DNA from: Sphingomonas sp. PP-CE-3G-477
GTDB taxonomy: Bacteria > Pseudomonadota > Alphaproteobacteria > Sphingomonadales > Sphingomonadaceae
Assembly: GCF_003050745.1 (NCBI RefSeq)
Contig: NZ_QAOF01000001.1
Location: 620,001-684,000 of the forward strand
DNA: 64,000 bases
Direction: 5' to 3'
The notes under the pieces are model-generated. The model saw only the letters and a program-made list of their open reading frames with translations, was not told the DNA's origin and ran no database searches. Made by a program: the position numbers and the translations under genes. This document shows positions 47,364 through 56,162 of this stretch, in pieces (position 1 is the first letter of the stretch; the number at the start of each line of letters is the position of its first letter).

Positions 47364-48094
47364 GCCGCCAGCGCCGCCAGCATGCGCCGCGTTGCCGGGT
47401 GGGCGGCGTTGGCGAAGATGTCGGTAACGTCTCCGGTCTCGACGATGCGGCCGCGTTCGAGGACGGCTACGCGGTCGCAGACGTAGCGGACGACGTCCAT
47501 TTCGTGGGTGATGAGGACGATCGTGAGGCCGAGGTCTCGGTTGAGTTCGCGGAGGAGAGTGAGGACCGAGCGGGTGGTTTCGGGATCGAGTGCGCTGGTC
47601 GCTTCGTCACAAAGGAGGATGTCGGGGTCGGTAGCAAGCGCACGGGCTATGCCGACGCGTTGCTTCTGGCCGCCGGAGAGCTGGGCAGGGTATTTGGCGG
47701 CGTGATCGGCGAGGCCTACGCGGTCGAGCAGCGCAGCGACTTTCGTCTCGCGCTCAGCTTTGGATACACCCGCGAGCACGAGCGGGAACGCGACGTTTGC
47801 CGCGACCGTGCGCGACGACAGCAGGCCGAAGTTCTGGAAGATCATGCCGATGCGGCGGCGCAGTGCGCGCAGGTCCGCCGCTGACAGTGCCGCGACGTCG
47901 ACGCCATCGACCTCGACCCGACCTGAAGTCGGTCGTTCGAGCGCGTTGATCAGGCGGATCAGCGTCGACTTGCCCGCGCCGGACTGGCCGATGACGCCGA
48001 ACACGCCGCGCGCGGGAATTTTGAGCGACACTCCGTCGAGGGCAGCCGCGTCGCTTGCCGGGTAGGTTTTGATGACGTCGGTGAGGCGGATCAT
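47360..48094 (-). CDS. metN: MetN-type ABC transporter ATPase, lacking the NIL domain
   Basis: 244 residues. Walker [10 protein letters not shown], signature [15 protein letters not shown] and Walker [15 protein letters not shown], with MetN-type [11 protein letters not shown] start. E. coli MetN is about 340 residues because of a C-terminal NIL/ACT domain that binds methionine and shuts down transport; here the protein ends right after the ATPase fold ([16 protein letters not shown]). Uptake is therefore probably not feedback-inhibited in that way. Overlaps both neighbours by 4 bases. Confidence 0.9.
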   Translation of the reverse strand: MIRLTDVIKTYPASDAAALDGVSLKIPARGVFGVIGQSGAGKSTLIRLINALERPTSGRVEVDGVDVAALSAADLRALRRRIGMIFQNFGLLSSRTVAANVAFPLVLAGVSKAERETKVAALLDRVGLADHAAKYPAQLSGGQKQRVGIARALATDPDILLCDEATSALDPETTRSVLTLLRELNRDLGLTIVLITHEMDVVRYVCDRVAVLERGRIVETGDVTDIFANAAHPATRRMLAALAA

Positions 48095-49107
48095 GCGGTG
48101 CCCATGACCTGCGCGGCGAACCGCTCCATTTCCTCGGCCTGCGGGCTCATCTGGAGCAGCAGCAGGTCGAGACCGGCCGCCTCATACTCAGCGACGCGCT
48201 CCTTCAACTGCTCGGGCGTGCCGACCAGATTGGGGCGCAGGCCGCGGTTGGAGACGGAGTATTCCTGGATCTTCAGTTCGCGTTCGAGCTGCGTGCCCGA
48301 CAGCCACTGGTCGAAGTTCGCATAGCCGGCGGGGAGTTCGGTGACGCTGGTGATGCGTTCGAGCTCGCGCTTCGCCTCCGCCTCGCTGTCGCGGACGATC
48401 GCGTAGGCGGCCATGCCGTATTGCATCGGCGCGCCGCCAGCTGCTTCGCGTCGCGCCGCCATGTCGGCGATCTTCGGCGCGATCGCGTCGGCGGGGTCAC
48501 CGTGCATGACGTAGGCGTCGCACTGCGCGGCGATCATCGCCTTGGCCTTCTCGCTCTCGCCGCCGGCATAGACGGTCGGGCGCTTGGCGGGCTTGGGCGA
48601 GCAGATCGCCTGTTCGGTGGTGTAGAACTGGCCCGCGAAGTCGAAGCGCTCCTGCGTCCAAAGCCCGTCGACCACGGTCAACCACTCGGCGGTGCGCGCG
48701 TAGCGATCGTCGTGCTGGTCGAACTGGAGGCCGTATTGCTTGGCCTCGTCCGCCCACCAGGACGAGACGACGTTCAGCGCTAGGCGTCCGCCCGAGATCC
48801 GGTCGATGTTCGCCGCCGCCTTGGCGAACAGCGCGGGGTGGTGGAAGTTCGGGCGGACCGCGACCATCAGCTCGATGCTGTCGGTCACCGCCGCCAGCGC
48901 CGCCGCGGTCGACCATGCGTCGAGCGCGGGCTGTTCTATGCCCTTGATATCGTTGAGGTTCAGCTCTGCGATCAACGTCAGGTCATAGCCCCAGCGCTCG
49001 GCGTTCTGCGTCAGCGCCTTGGTGTACGCCCAGCTCGCCTCCATGCCCTCGTCGGGGACATTGCGAAGCCAACCGCCGAAGACGGGAGTCCAGTAACCAT
49101 AGCGCAT
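48091..49107 (-). CDS. LLM-class flavin-dependent monooxygenase (SsuD/SfnG-like)
   Basis: 338 residues. Luciferase-like TIM barrel: [54 protein letters not shown] and [14 protein letters not shown]. These segments match the alkanesulfonate/dimethylsulfone monooxygenase branch, which uses reduced FMN to split C-S bonds; the substrate is inferred. Linked by a 1-base stop/start overlap to the ATP-grasp gene and a 4-base overlap to metN. No flavin reductase is adjacent. Confidence 0.88.
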   Translation of the reverse strand: MRYGYWTPVFGGWLRNVPDEGMEASWAYTKALTQNAERWGYDLTLIAELNLNDIKGIEQPALDAWSTAAALAAVTDSIELMVAVRPNFHHPALFAKAAANIDRISGGRLALNVVSSWWADEAKQYGLQFDQHDDRYARTAEWLTVVDGLWTQERFDFAGQFYTTEQAICSPKPAKRPTVYAGGESEKAKAMIAAQCDAYVMHGDPADAIAPKIADMAARREAAGGAPMQYGMAAYAIVRDSEAEAKRELERITSVTELPAGYANFDQWLSGTQLERELKIQEYSVSNRGLRPNLVGTPEQLKERVAEYEAAGLDLLLLQMSPQAEEMERFAAQVMGTA

Positions 49108-50012
49108 CAGCGGGCCTTTTCGATCTGTTCGATCAGGTAATCGACGAGGCGGTCGTGCGGATCCCAGCCGAGCATTTCGAGGGGCTTGGCGACGAAGTTC
49201 GACAGTGCGTTGATGTCGTAGAAACGCGCGACGCCGTCGCGGTCGTCGATCATTACTTCCACGCCACCTACGTCGAGATAGACCGCGCGGGCAATGGCTT
49301 CGGCGGCGTCCTTCAAGGTCTGCGAGGGCTCGACCGCGGCCATCCTGATGCCCGAGCCGGGGACGACGCACGCATCTGCCGGGCAGAGATCGAATGCGCC
49401 GCCGCCGGCGACTTCGATCGCGTAGAGGAACTTGCGGTCGAGCGTCTCGATCCGGGTGATCGCGCCGTCGCGGACGGGGACGTATTCCTGGACCAGCAGG
49501 ACGCCGTCGACGCTGCTCGGGAGGCCGGCGTCGGCGACGGCGGTGCGGAGTTCGTCGAGGCTGTCGAAACGGATGATGCCTGCGCCTGATCCGCCGATGT
49601 TCGCTTTGACGACCAGCGGGAAGCGGAGCGTCTGCGCGGCGGGGACGACGTCGGCGGCGCGGTGGACGACGCGGGTCTCGGGGATTGCGAGGCCGAGCGA
49701 GGCGATCAGCGACAATTGCCGGGCTTTCGAGGCGTCGATCGCGAGGACGTCGGTACCGTTTACCACGCGCGCACCAGTGCGGCGCCAGTGATCGAGCATT
49801 GCCATCGTGTCGAAGATCGGATGCTCGTCGTTGCGCAGGAAGCTCGACATCGCGATGCGGTTGAAGACGACGGGGGCGGGGGCGCTCTGGTCGGCGGGGT
49901 TCCAGAACCCGTCGGGCGTCGCGCGGGTGAACGCGACGCCGCGGCGGTCGAGGGCGGCGAACAGCGGTTCGAACCAGAGCGGGTGCTCGTAGAGAATGGC
50001 GAGATCGGTCAT
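49107..50012 (-). CDS. ATP-grasp family enzyme (RimK-like)
   Basis: 301 residues, first gene of the ATP-grasp/LLM/metNIQ operon. An N-terminal pre-ATP-grasp part (LAILYEHPLWFEPLFAALDR) leads to the ATP-grasp domain: FPLVVKANIGGSGAGIIRFD (glycine-rich loop), LLVQEYVPVRDG and the late metal-binding YDINALSNFVAKPLEMLG (D-x-N). Such enzymes join a carboxylate to an amine or thiol through an acyl phosphate. The substrate here is unknown. ATG 50012 fits the domain start. Confidence 0.82.
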   Translation of the reverse strand: MTDLAILYEHPLWFEPLFAALDRRGVAFTRATPDGFWNPADQSAPAPVVFNRIAMSSFLRNDEHPIFDTMAMLDHWRRTGARVVNGTDVLAIDASKARQLSLIASLGLAIPETRVVHRAADVVPAAQTLRFPLVVKANIGGSGAGIIRFDSLDELRTAVADAGLPSSVDGVLLVQEYVPVRDGAITRIETLDRKFLYAIEVAGGGAFDLCPADACVVPGSGIRMAAVEPSQTLKDAAEAIARAVYLDVGGVEVMIDDRDGVARFYDINALSNFVAKPLEMLGWDPHDRLVDYLIEQIEKAR

Positions 50013-50126
50013 CGCGACCCGGATACGCATTGCGTGGGGGCGTGCAAACCCAAGCAAAACTTTGCCGCGCGCAATATCGTGTCGTGGGACCGCTGACAGG
50101 AGCGGGGCGACGCGGTAGCGTGGCGG

Positions 50127-50747
50127 ATGATCTCCAGATTCGTCACGCTCGCTCTTGCCGTTCTCGGCGCCGTTTCCGTTTCGGCGCAGGAGGCTCCGCT
50201 GGCGCCTTCACCTGTCGTCCCGGCGACGGTCTCGATCGTGATGACGACGAGCGAGGGGCCGATCACGCTGGCGCTGGAGAAGGAGCGCGCGCCGCTGACG
50301 ACCGCGAACTTCCTGCGCTATGTCGACCAGAAGCGGCTCGACGGGGTTACGTTCTACCGGGCGATGAAGCTCGGGGCGGACGCGGGGTTGATCCAGGGCG
50401 GGCCGCGGGGTGATGCGAAGCGGCTGCTGCCGCCGGTGAAGCACGAGCCGACCAGCCAGACCGGGTTGTCGCATGTCGACGCGACGATCTCGATGGCACG
50501 GTTTGCGCCGGGGAGTGCGACGGCGGACTTCTTCATCACGGTCGGGCCGGTGTTGTCGCTCGATGCGAACCCGGCTGGGAGCGGGGATACGGCGGGGTTC
50601 GCGGCGTTTGGGCACGTCGTTGAGGGGATGGATGTGGTGAAGCGGATTCTTGCTGCGCCGACGTCGCCTACTGCCGGGGTGGGGGTGATGAAGGGGCAGA
50701 TGATTGCTGCGCCGGTTCAGGTGCTGACGGTTCGGCGGGTGAAGTAA
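50127..50747 (+). CDS. Periplasmic cyclophilin-type peptidyl-prolyl isomerase
   Basis: 206 residues. Signal peptide MISRFVTLALAVLGAVSVSA. Cyclophilin core: TSEGPITLALEKERAPLTTANFLRYV, VTFYRAMKLG, then ISMARFAPGSATADFFITVG and FAAFGHVVEGMDVVKRI. Catalyses proline isomerisation during envelope protein folding. Divergent from the ATP-grasp gene across 114 bases. Confidence 0.92.
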   Translation: MISRFVTLALAVLGAVSVSAQEAPLAPSPVVPATVSIVMTTSEGPITLALEKERAPLTTANFLRYVDQKRLDGVTFYRAMKLGADAGLIQGGPRGDAKRLLPPVKHEPTSQTGLSHVDATISMARFAPGSATADFFITVGPVLSLDANPAGSGDTAGFAAFGHVVEGMDVVKRILAAPTSPTAGVGVMKGQMIAAPVQVLTVRRVK

Positions 50748-50783
50748 CGGGCGTCGGTTCGAGCGCGATTACGCTTCACAGCT

Positions 50784-50890
50784 ACCACCCCGGCGGAGGC
50801 CGGGGCCCAGTTGGGGGACGTCGCCAACTGAGCGCTGCGCGTCGTTACTGCGACCTTTCCAACTGGGCCCCGGCCTTCGCCGGGGTGGTG
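50784..50890. repeat. CACCCCGGCGGAGGCCGGGGCCCA paired inverted repeat
   Basis: Nearly identical to 24473-24580, including CCCAGTTGGGGGACGTCG and ACCTTTCCAACTGGGCCC flanks in the spacer. Confidence 0.88.
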
Positions 50891-50923
50891 GCTCGTGAGG
50901 CGGGCTATCGTGACCCAATGTTG

Positions 50924-50975
50924 TTTCCCCGCGAAGGCGGGGACCCAGACTGGGCTCCCGCCTTCGCGGGAGAAC
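50924..50975. repeat. CCCGCGAAGGCGGG paired inverted repeat
   Basis: Left arm TTCCCCGCGAAGGCGGGGAC, centre CCAGACTGGG, right arm CTCCCGCCTTCGCGGGAGAA. Confidence 0.87.
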
Positions 50976-51000
50976 AAGGAAGCGGGGGCTGACCTTCGCC

Positions 51001-51885
51001 TCAGGCGGGCGCCATCACCCGGATGATCCCGGCAGCGACCTTGGCCGTCACCGGAGTCTTCGCCAGTACCTCGCCGTCGATCGAGATCGGCAGCGGCGGG
51101 ATTGTGTTGATCTTCAGGCTCTTCCCTCGAAAGTCCCGCACCTTCTCGTGCCGCGATTCCAGCCGGAACACGCTGGCATACCAGTTCTGCACCAGTCGCC
51201 GCTTCACGTGCCCCATCACCGCCTGCACCACGATCTCGCCCGAATCGACCGCGGCCGCGTCGACCAGTTCGGTGCCGCCGTGATAGGGCCCGTTGGAAAT
51301 CCGCACCTCGACGACCCGGATCTTCACCGCGGTCGGGCCTTCGCCGACGATCAGCGTGAACGGGCGGAAGCGCATGTATTGATACGTCGCCCACGCCAGA
51401 TAGCCGACCTTGCCGAAGACCTTCTTGAGGCCGTGCGGCACTGTCTCGGCGATCTTCGGGCTGATGCCCATCGCCGCGCAGTTCGCGAAATAATCGCCGT
51501 CGATCATGCCGAGATCGATCCGGCGGGGCTTGCCGGTACGGATCACTTCGACCGCGCCTTCGATATTCAACGGAATGCCGAGCGTGCGGGCGAAACTGTT
51601 AGCGGTGCCGAGCGGCAGCACGCCGAGGATCACGTCGTGGCCGACCATCAGGTCCACCAACCCGCTGACCGTGCCGTCGCCCCCACCGAGAATGAGCAAG
51701 TCCGGCTTCTTCGCCAGCGCCCGCAACACCGTCGCCTCCAGATCCTTCGGATCCTCGACCGCATGCGCGTCGACATCATAGGGCAGCCCCGACATCGCCG
51801 CACACGCGCGCTTGAACAGCTTCTGGCCCTTGCGCGACTTGGCATTGACGACGAGCGCGGCGGACGTGATCGTATCGTTCGACAT
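51001..51885 (-). CDS. Diacylglycerol/lipid kinase family protein
   Basis: 294 residues. DAGK catalytic fold with LLILGGGDGTVSGLVDLMV (phosphate loop GGGDGT) and LGVLPLGTANSFARTLGIPL. The C-terminal beta domain ends INTIPPLPISIDGEVLAKTP. Similar to YegS/DgkB-type lipid kinases; the substrate is likely a membrane lipid. ATG 51885 (MSNDTITSAALVVNA) is the natural start; 92 bases separate it from hemB on the other strand. Confidence 0.9.
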   Translation of the reverse strand: MSNDTITSAALVVNAKSRKGQKLFKRACAAMSGLPYDVDAHAVEDPKDLEATVLRALAKKPDLLILGGGDGTVSGLVDLMVGHDVILGVLPLGTANSFARTLGIPLNIEGAVEVIRTGKPRRIDLGMIDGDYFANCAAMGISPKIAETVPHGLKKVFGKVGYLAWATYQYMRFRPFTLIVGEGPTAVKIRVVEVRISNGPYHGGTELVDAAAVDSGEIVVQAVMGHVKRRLVQNWYASVFRLESRHEKVRDFRGKSLKINTIPPLPISIDGEVLAKTPVTAKVAAGIIRVMAPA

Positions 51886-51977
51886 AGGGCCCCCAACGCA
51901 CGGCATGCGGTTTCGCACCCGTAACGCTTCTCCCGTAAAACTTGATCCGTCGCCGCGCATCCCGCAAAGCCCGCCGC

Positions 51978-52970
51978 ATGACCGCAAGCTATCCCGCGCT
52001 TCGCCTCCGTCGCACCCGCGCCTCCGCCTGGAGCCGCCGCCTCCATGCCGAGACCGTGCTGACGCCCGCCGACCTAATCTGGCCGTTGTTCGTCACCGAG
52101 GGAGCCGGCGTCGAGCAACCGATCGCCAGCCTGCCCGGCGTCTCGCGCTGGTCGGTCGACGGGATCGTCGCGCGCGGCCGCGAGGCGCGCGACCTCGGCA
52201 TCCCGTGCATCGCGCTGTTCCCGTACACGCAGGTCGAGCGCCGGACCGAGGATGGTCGCGAGGCGCTCAACCCCGACAACCTGATGTGCCAAGCAATCCG
52301 TGCGCTGAAAGATGCGGTGCCCGAGGTCGGCGTGCTGACCGACGTCGCGCTCGATCCGTACACGAGCCACGGCCATGACGGGCTGGTCGACGCGGCTGGC
52401 TACGTCGTCAACGACACCACCGCCGAGATGCTCGTCGCGCAGGCGCTCAACCAGGCGAATGCGGGCGCCGACATCATCGCGCCGTCGGACATGATGGACG
52501 GCCGGATCGGCATGATCCGCAGCGCGCTCGAAGAGGAGTCGCACCACAACGTCCAGATCATGTCCTACGCCGCCAAGTACGCGAGCGCGTTCTACGGTCC
52601 GTTCCGCGATGCAGTCGGCTCGCGCGGACTGCTGAAGGGCGACAAGAAGACGTACCAGATGGACAACGCCAATGCCGAAGAGGCACTGCGCGAGGTCGCG
52701 ATGGACCTGGCGGAGGGCGCCGACACGGTGATGGTCAAGCCCGGCCTGCCGTATCTCGACATCATCGTCCGCGTCCGCCAGGCGTTCGAGGTGCCGGTGT
52801 TCGCGTACCAGGTGTCGGGCGAATACGCGATGATCGAGCACGCGGTCGCGGCGGGTGCGGCGGAGCGCGACGTGATGGTGCTGGAGACACTGATGTCGTT
52901 CAAGCGCGCGGGCTGCTCGGGTGTGCTGACGTACCACGCGGCGCACGCGGCGAAATTGCTGAATGGCTGA
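51978..52970 (+). CDS. hemB: Porphobilinogen synthase (delta-aminolevulinate dehydratase)
   Basis: 330 residues. Condenses two 5-aminolevulinate molecules to porphobilinogen in heme synthesis. Active-site lysines are in IMSYAAKYASAFYGPFRD and TVMVKPGLPYLDI. The metal site reads DVALDPYTSHGHDG: the three Cys of the zinc form are replaced, so it is the Mg-dependent alphaproteobacterial type. ATG 51978 (MTASYPALRLRRTR) is chosen over 51942. Its end overlaps the next gene by 8 bases. Confidence 0.97.
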   Translation: MTASYPALRLRRTRASAWSRRLHAETVLTPADLIWPLFVTEGAGVEQPIASLPGVSRWSVDGIVARGREARDLGIPCIALFPYTQVERRTEDGREALNPDNLMCQAIRALKDAVPEVGVLTDVALDPYTSHGHDGLVDAAGYVVNDTTAEMLVAQALNQANAGADIIAPSDMMDGRIGMIRSALEEESHHNVQIMSYAAKYASAFYGPFRDAVGSRGLLKGDKKTYQMDNANAEEALREVAMDLAEGADTVMVKPGLPYLDIIVRVRQAFEVPVFAYQVSGEYAMIEHAVAAGAAERDVMVLETLMSFKRAGCSGVLTYHAAHAAKLLNG

Positions 52971-55203
52971 CGCTGTCGGCGCGGACGACAGGCCGCTGAT
53001 GGCACGCTGGTGCCGGACGATGTTCGTGGCGACGATCCTGACCGGGTCGTTCCTGCTGTTCCTCGTCCAGCCGATGGTGGCGCGGATGGCGTTGCCGCGG
53101 CTGGGTGGCGCGCCGGCGGTGTGGAACTCGGCGATGCTGGTGTACCAGGCGTTGCTGCTCGCGGGCTATGCGTATGCGCATTGGCTCGGGCGAGTGAGGC
53201 CGCGGGCGCAGGCGGCGATCCATCTTGGCGTGTTGATCGTCGCGGCGCTGTGGTTGCCGATCGGGTTGATCGCGATGGACCTGCCGGCGGACGCGCTGCC
53301 CGCGCTTTGGGTGCCGTGGCTGCTTGGGCTGTCGATCGGGCCGTTGTTCTTTGCGGTCTCCGCGCAGGCGCCGCTCATCCAGCGCTGGTTCAGCGCGGCG
53401 AGCGGGGGCGGCGATCCGTATGCGTTGTATGCCGCGTCCAATCTCGGCAGTTTCGCGGGGCTGATCGCGTACCCCCTACTGGTCGAGCCGCTGATGGCGG
53501 TGCACGGCCAGAGCCTGTTGTGGAGCGGCGGGTATCTGCTGCTGATCGTGCTGGTGCTCGCCTGCGCCACGCGCCTGCCCAAGACCGCGGCGGTCGATCA
53601 CGTTGCCGCGACCAGCGCGCCGCCGGGCGCCAGACGGATCGCGCACTGGATCGCGCTGGCGCTCGTGCCGTCGGGGATGATGCTGGCGACGTCGACGTAC
53701 ATCACCACCGATATCGTCGCGATGCCGCTGCTGTGGGTGATCCCGCTCGGGCTGTACCTGCTGAGCTTTAGCGTGGCGTTTGCGAACGATCGCTGGCTTG
53801 CCGACCTGCTGACCCGGATCGCGCCGATCACGATTCTGTTGTTCGGCGGGGTCATCATGGGCGGGGTCAACGAACGGCCGTTCTTCAGCGCGGGGATCGC
53901 GCTGGTGCTGTTGTTTATGATCTCGGTTGCGCTGCACACCACGCTGTATCGCAAGCGGCCGGCGCCGGATCGACTGACCGGCTTCTATCTTGCGATGTCG
54001 GCGGGTGGGGCACTTGGTGGCGTGTTCGCTGCGCTGGTGGCGCCGGTGGTGTTCGACTGGACGTATGAGTATCCGCTGCTGATCCTCGCGGCGGGCGCGC
54101 TGGTGCCGCAGATGTATCTGTTCGGGCGATCCCGCGCGCTGTGGATGGGCAAGGGGCCGGCGAAACATGTCGCGCTGCTCGCGATCGTCGTCGCGTTGGT
54201 TGTCCTGATCGGCTTGCGGATCACCCATCCTGACGGCGCGTTCGGCGAGAGCCGGCAGGGTCTCGATTTCCTCGTGATAGCCGCCATCGGGTTCGTCGCG
54301 ATCGGCGCGCGGCGGCCGTACATGGTCGTGCTGGCGGGTGCGCTGGTGCTGTTCGGCGGATATCGGTCGCTCGAGTTCTCGCTCGATCCGGGCGCGCGCG
54401 TGCGGAGTTATTTCGGGGTTTATACCGTACGCAACACGCCGGGCCCGAATGGCGGCGTTCGCGAGCTCGATCACGGGACGACGGTGCACGGCATCCAGCT
54501 GCGCGGCTCGCCCGAGCGCGAGCGGACGCCGACCACCTATTATGCGGCCGGATCGGGCGTCGGGCAGGCGATGCAAGCCGCGCCCGCCTTGTACGGCCCG
54601 CAGGCGCGGATAGGTGTCGTCGGGCTGGGGACGGGGACACTGTCTTGTTACGCAAAGCCCGGTCAGCACTGGCGGTTCTACGAGATCGACCCGGCTGTGG
54701 TGCGGATCGCACGCGATACCGGGCAGTTCACCTATCTTTCGCGGTGCCTGCCCAAGTCGGAAATCCGGATGGGCGATGCGCGGATCGCGCTCGCGCATGA
54801 TGCGCCCGATAGCCTCGACCTGCTCGCGCTCGATGCGTTCTCGTCGGACTCGGTGCCTATGCACCTGATGACGCGCGAGGCGTTCGCGACCTATGGCCGC
54901 GTGCTGTCGCGAAACGGGCTGCTGCTAGTGCATATCTCGAACCGGTTCATCGATCTCGAACCGGTGATCGCGGCGGCGGCGCGACAGGGCGGGTGGACTG
55001 CGGTCGAGCTGAAATACCGCCCGTCGAGCCTGCTGGTCGATCGGGCGTCTGCGTCGGACTGGGTGGCACTGTCGCGTGATCCGCGTGCGATTGCTGCGTT
55101 GCGGTCGGATGATCCGGAATGGGCGCCGCTGGTGCCGCGCAAAGGCTTCACTGCGTGGACCGACGATTATTCGACGATCCTGCCGTTGTTGAAGGGGTTC
55201 TAG
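52963..55203 (+). CDS. Fused membrane transporter-like/spermidine synthase-like protein
   Basis: 746 residues. The N-terminal ~450 residues form roughly 12-14 membrane helices, beginning FLLFLVQPMVARMALPRLGG, a start typical of this fused family. The C-terminal ~250 residues are a Rossmann methyltransferase-like domain: ARIGVVGLGTGTLSCYA, RFYEIDPAVVRIA, DLLALDAFSSDSVPMHLMTR. The GxGTG and EID motifs match spermidine-synthase-like enzymes, but the polyamine-binding residues cannot be confirmed. Substrate unknown. Overlaps hemB by 8 bases, so cotranscribed. Confidence 0.85.
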   Translation: MADAVGADDRPLMARWCRTMFVATILTGSFLLFLVQPMVARMALPRLGGAPAVWNSAMLVYQALLLAGYAYAHWLGRVRPRAQAAIHLGVLIVAALWLPIGLIAMDLPADALPALWVPWLLGLSIGPLFFAVSAQAPLIQRWFSAASGGGDPYALYAASNLGSFAGLIAYPLLVEPLMAVHGQSLLWSGGYLLLIVLVLACATRLPKTAAVDHVAATSAPPGARRIAHWIALALVPSGMMLATSTYITTDIVAMPLLWVIPLGLYLLSFSVAFANDRWLADLLTRIAPITILLFGGVIMGGVNERPFFSAGIALVLLFMISVALHTTLYRKRPAPDRLTGFYLAMSAGGALGGVFAALVAPVVFDWTYEYPLLILAAGALVPQMYLFGRSRALWMGKGPAKHVALLAIVVALVVLIGLRITHPDGAFGESRQGLDFLVIAAIGFVAIGARRPYMVVLAGALVLFGGYRSLEFSLDPGARVRSYFGVYTVRNTPGPNGGVRELDHGTTVHGIQLRGSPERERTPTTYYAAGSGVGQAMQAAPALYGPQARIGVVGLGTGTLSCYAKPGQHWRFYEIDPAVVRIARDTGQFTYLSRCLPKSEIRMGDARIALAHDAPDSLDLLALDAFSSDSVPMHLMTREAFATYGRVLSRNGLLLVHISNRFIDLEPVIAAAARQGGWTAVELKYRPSSLLVDRASASDWVALSRDPRAIAALRSDDPEWAPLVPRKGFTAWTDDYSTILPLLKGF

Positions 55204-55205
55204 CC

Positions 55206-55340
55206 TTCTGATCCTCCCCCTGACGGGGGAGGTGGCGCCGAAGGCGACGGAGGGGGAGGACACGCAACCAGCATGATCGCTTTCCTCCCCCTCCGTCTGG
55301 CAAGCGCCAGACACCTCCCCCTGGCGGGGGAGGATCAGAA
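55206..55340. repeat. TTCTGATCCTCCCCC...GGGGGAGGATCAGAA paired inverted repeat
   Basis: Outer arms TTCTGATCCTCCCCCTGACG and CTGGCGGGGGAGGATCAGAA, inner arms AGGTGGCGCCGAAGGC and CAAGCGCCAGACACCT. The outer 15 bases are perfect complements. The only copy of its type here. Confidence 0.85.
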
Positions 55341-55345
55341 GTGAA

Positions 55346-55855
55346 CTAAGCGGCGGGGAGGCTTGCCTGGATGCGCGTGATCGTGGCGCCCTGGCGATCG
55401 TTTTCCGCCTGTGCCTTGTCGCGGATCGCGGCCAGCGCCGGATAGTCCGCTTGCAGATTGGCGGCGCGGTCGGTGGCGCGTTGCTCGATATCGGTCACCA
55501 GTGCGGACGATTGCGCGCGCCAGTCGTCGAGTCCGGCCAGCGCGGTCTGCGCGGCGAGCCACGCGTCGCTGCCGACGGCGCCGCCGCGTGCGGTCCGTGC
55601 CAGGGCCTCGGTCTTGGCTGCGTCGCGCGTGAAGCCGGTGGCAATCGCATCGAGCTTGCCCGAGATCGTCCGGATATCCGCATCGAGCGCCGGATCGGGC
55701 GCGGCCACCGCGGTCTTCACCTCGGGCTCGGCGAATCCGAGCTTCTCGACCGGGCGTAGGCCGAGCGACGGATAAGCGGTGGTATCCTTGCTGCATGCGG
55801 ACGCCGCGAGCAGGGCGAGTAGCGACAGCGAGCGGAGCGGAGCGGCGAGTTTCAT
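55346..55855 (-). CDS. Lipoprotein of unknown function, helical
   Basis: 169 residues. Lipobox LAASAC with Cys at ~21 after a short signal peptide (MKLAAPLRSLSLLALLAAS). The mature part is mostly helix (DIRTISGKLDAIATGFTRDA, AALAGLDDWRAQSSALVTDI). No family recognised. ATG 55855 gives the correct signal peptide. Convergent with the spermidine-synthase-like gene. Confidence 0.7.
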   Translation of the reverse strand: MKLAAPLRSLSLLALLAASACSKDTTAYPSLGLRPVEKLGFAEPEVKTAVAAPDPALDADIRTISGKLDAIATGFTRDAAKTEALARTARGGAVGSDAWLAAQTALAGLDDWRAQSSALVTDIEQRATDRAANLQADYPALAAIRDKAQAENDRQGATITRIQASLPAA

Positions 55856-55909
55856 GCCCGCCGCTCTATGCGTCCGCGTCGCGCGACACAACTTTATCGC
55901 GCTACGCCC

Positions 55910-55937
55910 TTGCGCCCCCGAAAATGCCTGCTATCAG
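55910..55937 (+). promoter_or_regulatory. Candidate sigma-70 promoter for tRNA-Arg
   Basis: TTGCGC (55910-55915), 16-base spacer, TATCAG (55932-55937), 12 bases before the mature tRNA start. Confidence 0.45.
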
Positions 55938-55949
55938 CGCCCCTCCAGT

Positions 55950-56026
55950 GCACCCATAGCTCAGCTGGATAGAGCATCAGACTACGAATCTGAGGGTCGG
56001 GCGTTCGAATCGCTCTGGGTGCACCA
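55950..56026 (+). tRNA. tRNA-Arg (anticodon ACG), copy 1
   Basis: 77 nt. Acceptor GCACCCA with TGGGTGC, D-arm GCTCAGCTGGATAGAGC, anticodon stem TCAGA/TCTGA around CTACGAA (ACG), T-arm GGGCG-TTCGAAT-CGCTC (one G-T-type mismatch position), CCA encoded. ACG is edited to ICG and reads CGU/CGC/CGA. Confidence 0.96.
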
Positions 56027-56076
56027 GGATTTTCCGCTTCACGGCGGGCTTGTCGAACCGGTCACGGGACGGCGAT

Positions 56077-56153
56077 GCACCCATAGCTCAGCTGGATAGA
56101 GCATCAGACTACGAATCTGAGGGTCGGGCGTTCGAATCGCTCTGGGTGCACCA
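56077..56153 (+). tRNA. tRNA-Arg (anticodon ACG), copy 2
   Basis: Identical over all 77 bases to the copy at 55950-56026, 50 bases downstream; CCA encoded and followed by TTTTT, likely the terminator of a two-tRNA transcript. Confidence 0.96.
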
Positions 56154-56162
56154 TTTTTCCTA

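Noticed and set aside
50013..50126. SAM riboswitch ahead of the ATP-grasp/LLM/metNIQ operon
   Set aside because: The 114-base gap lacks the conserved SAM-I or SAM-II core and is shared by a divergent gene; nothing beyond ordinary promoter sequence is seen.
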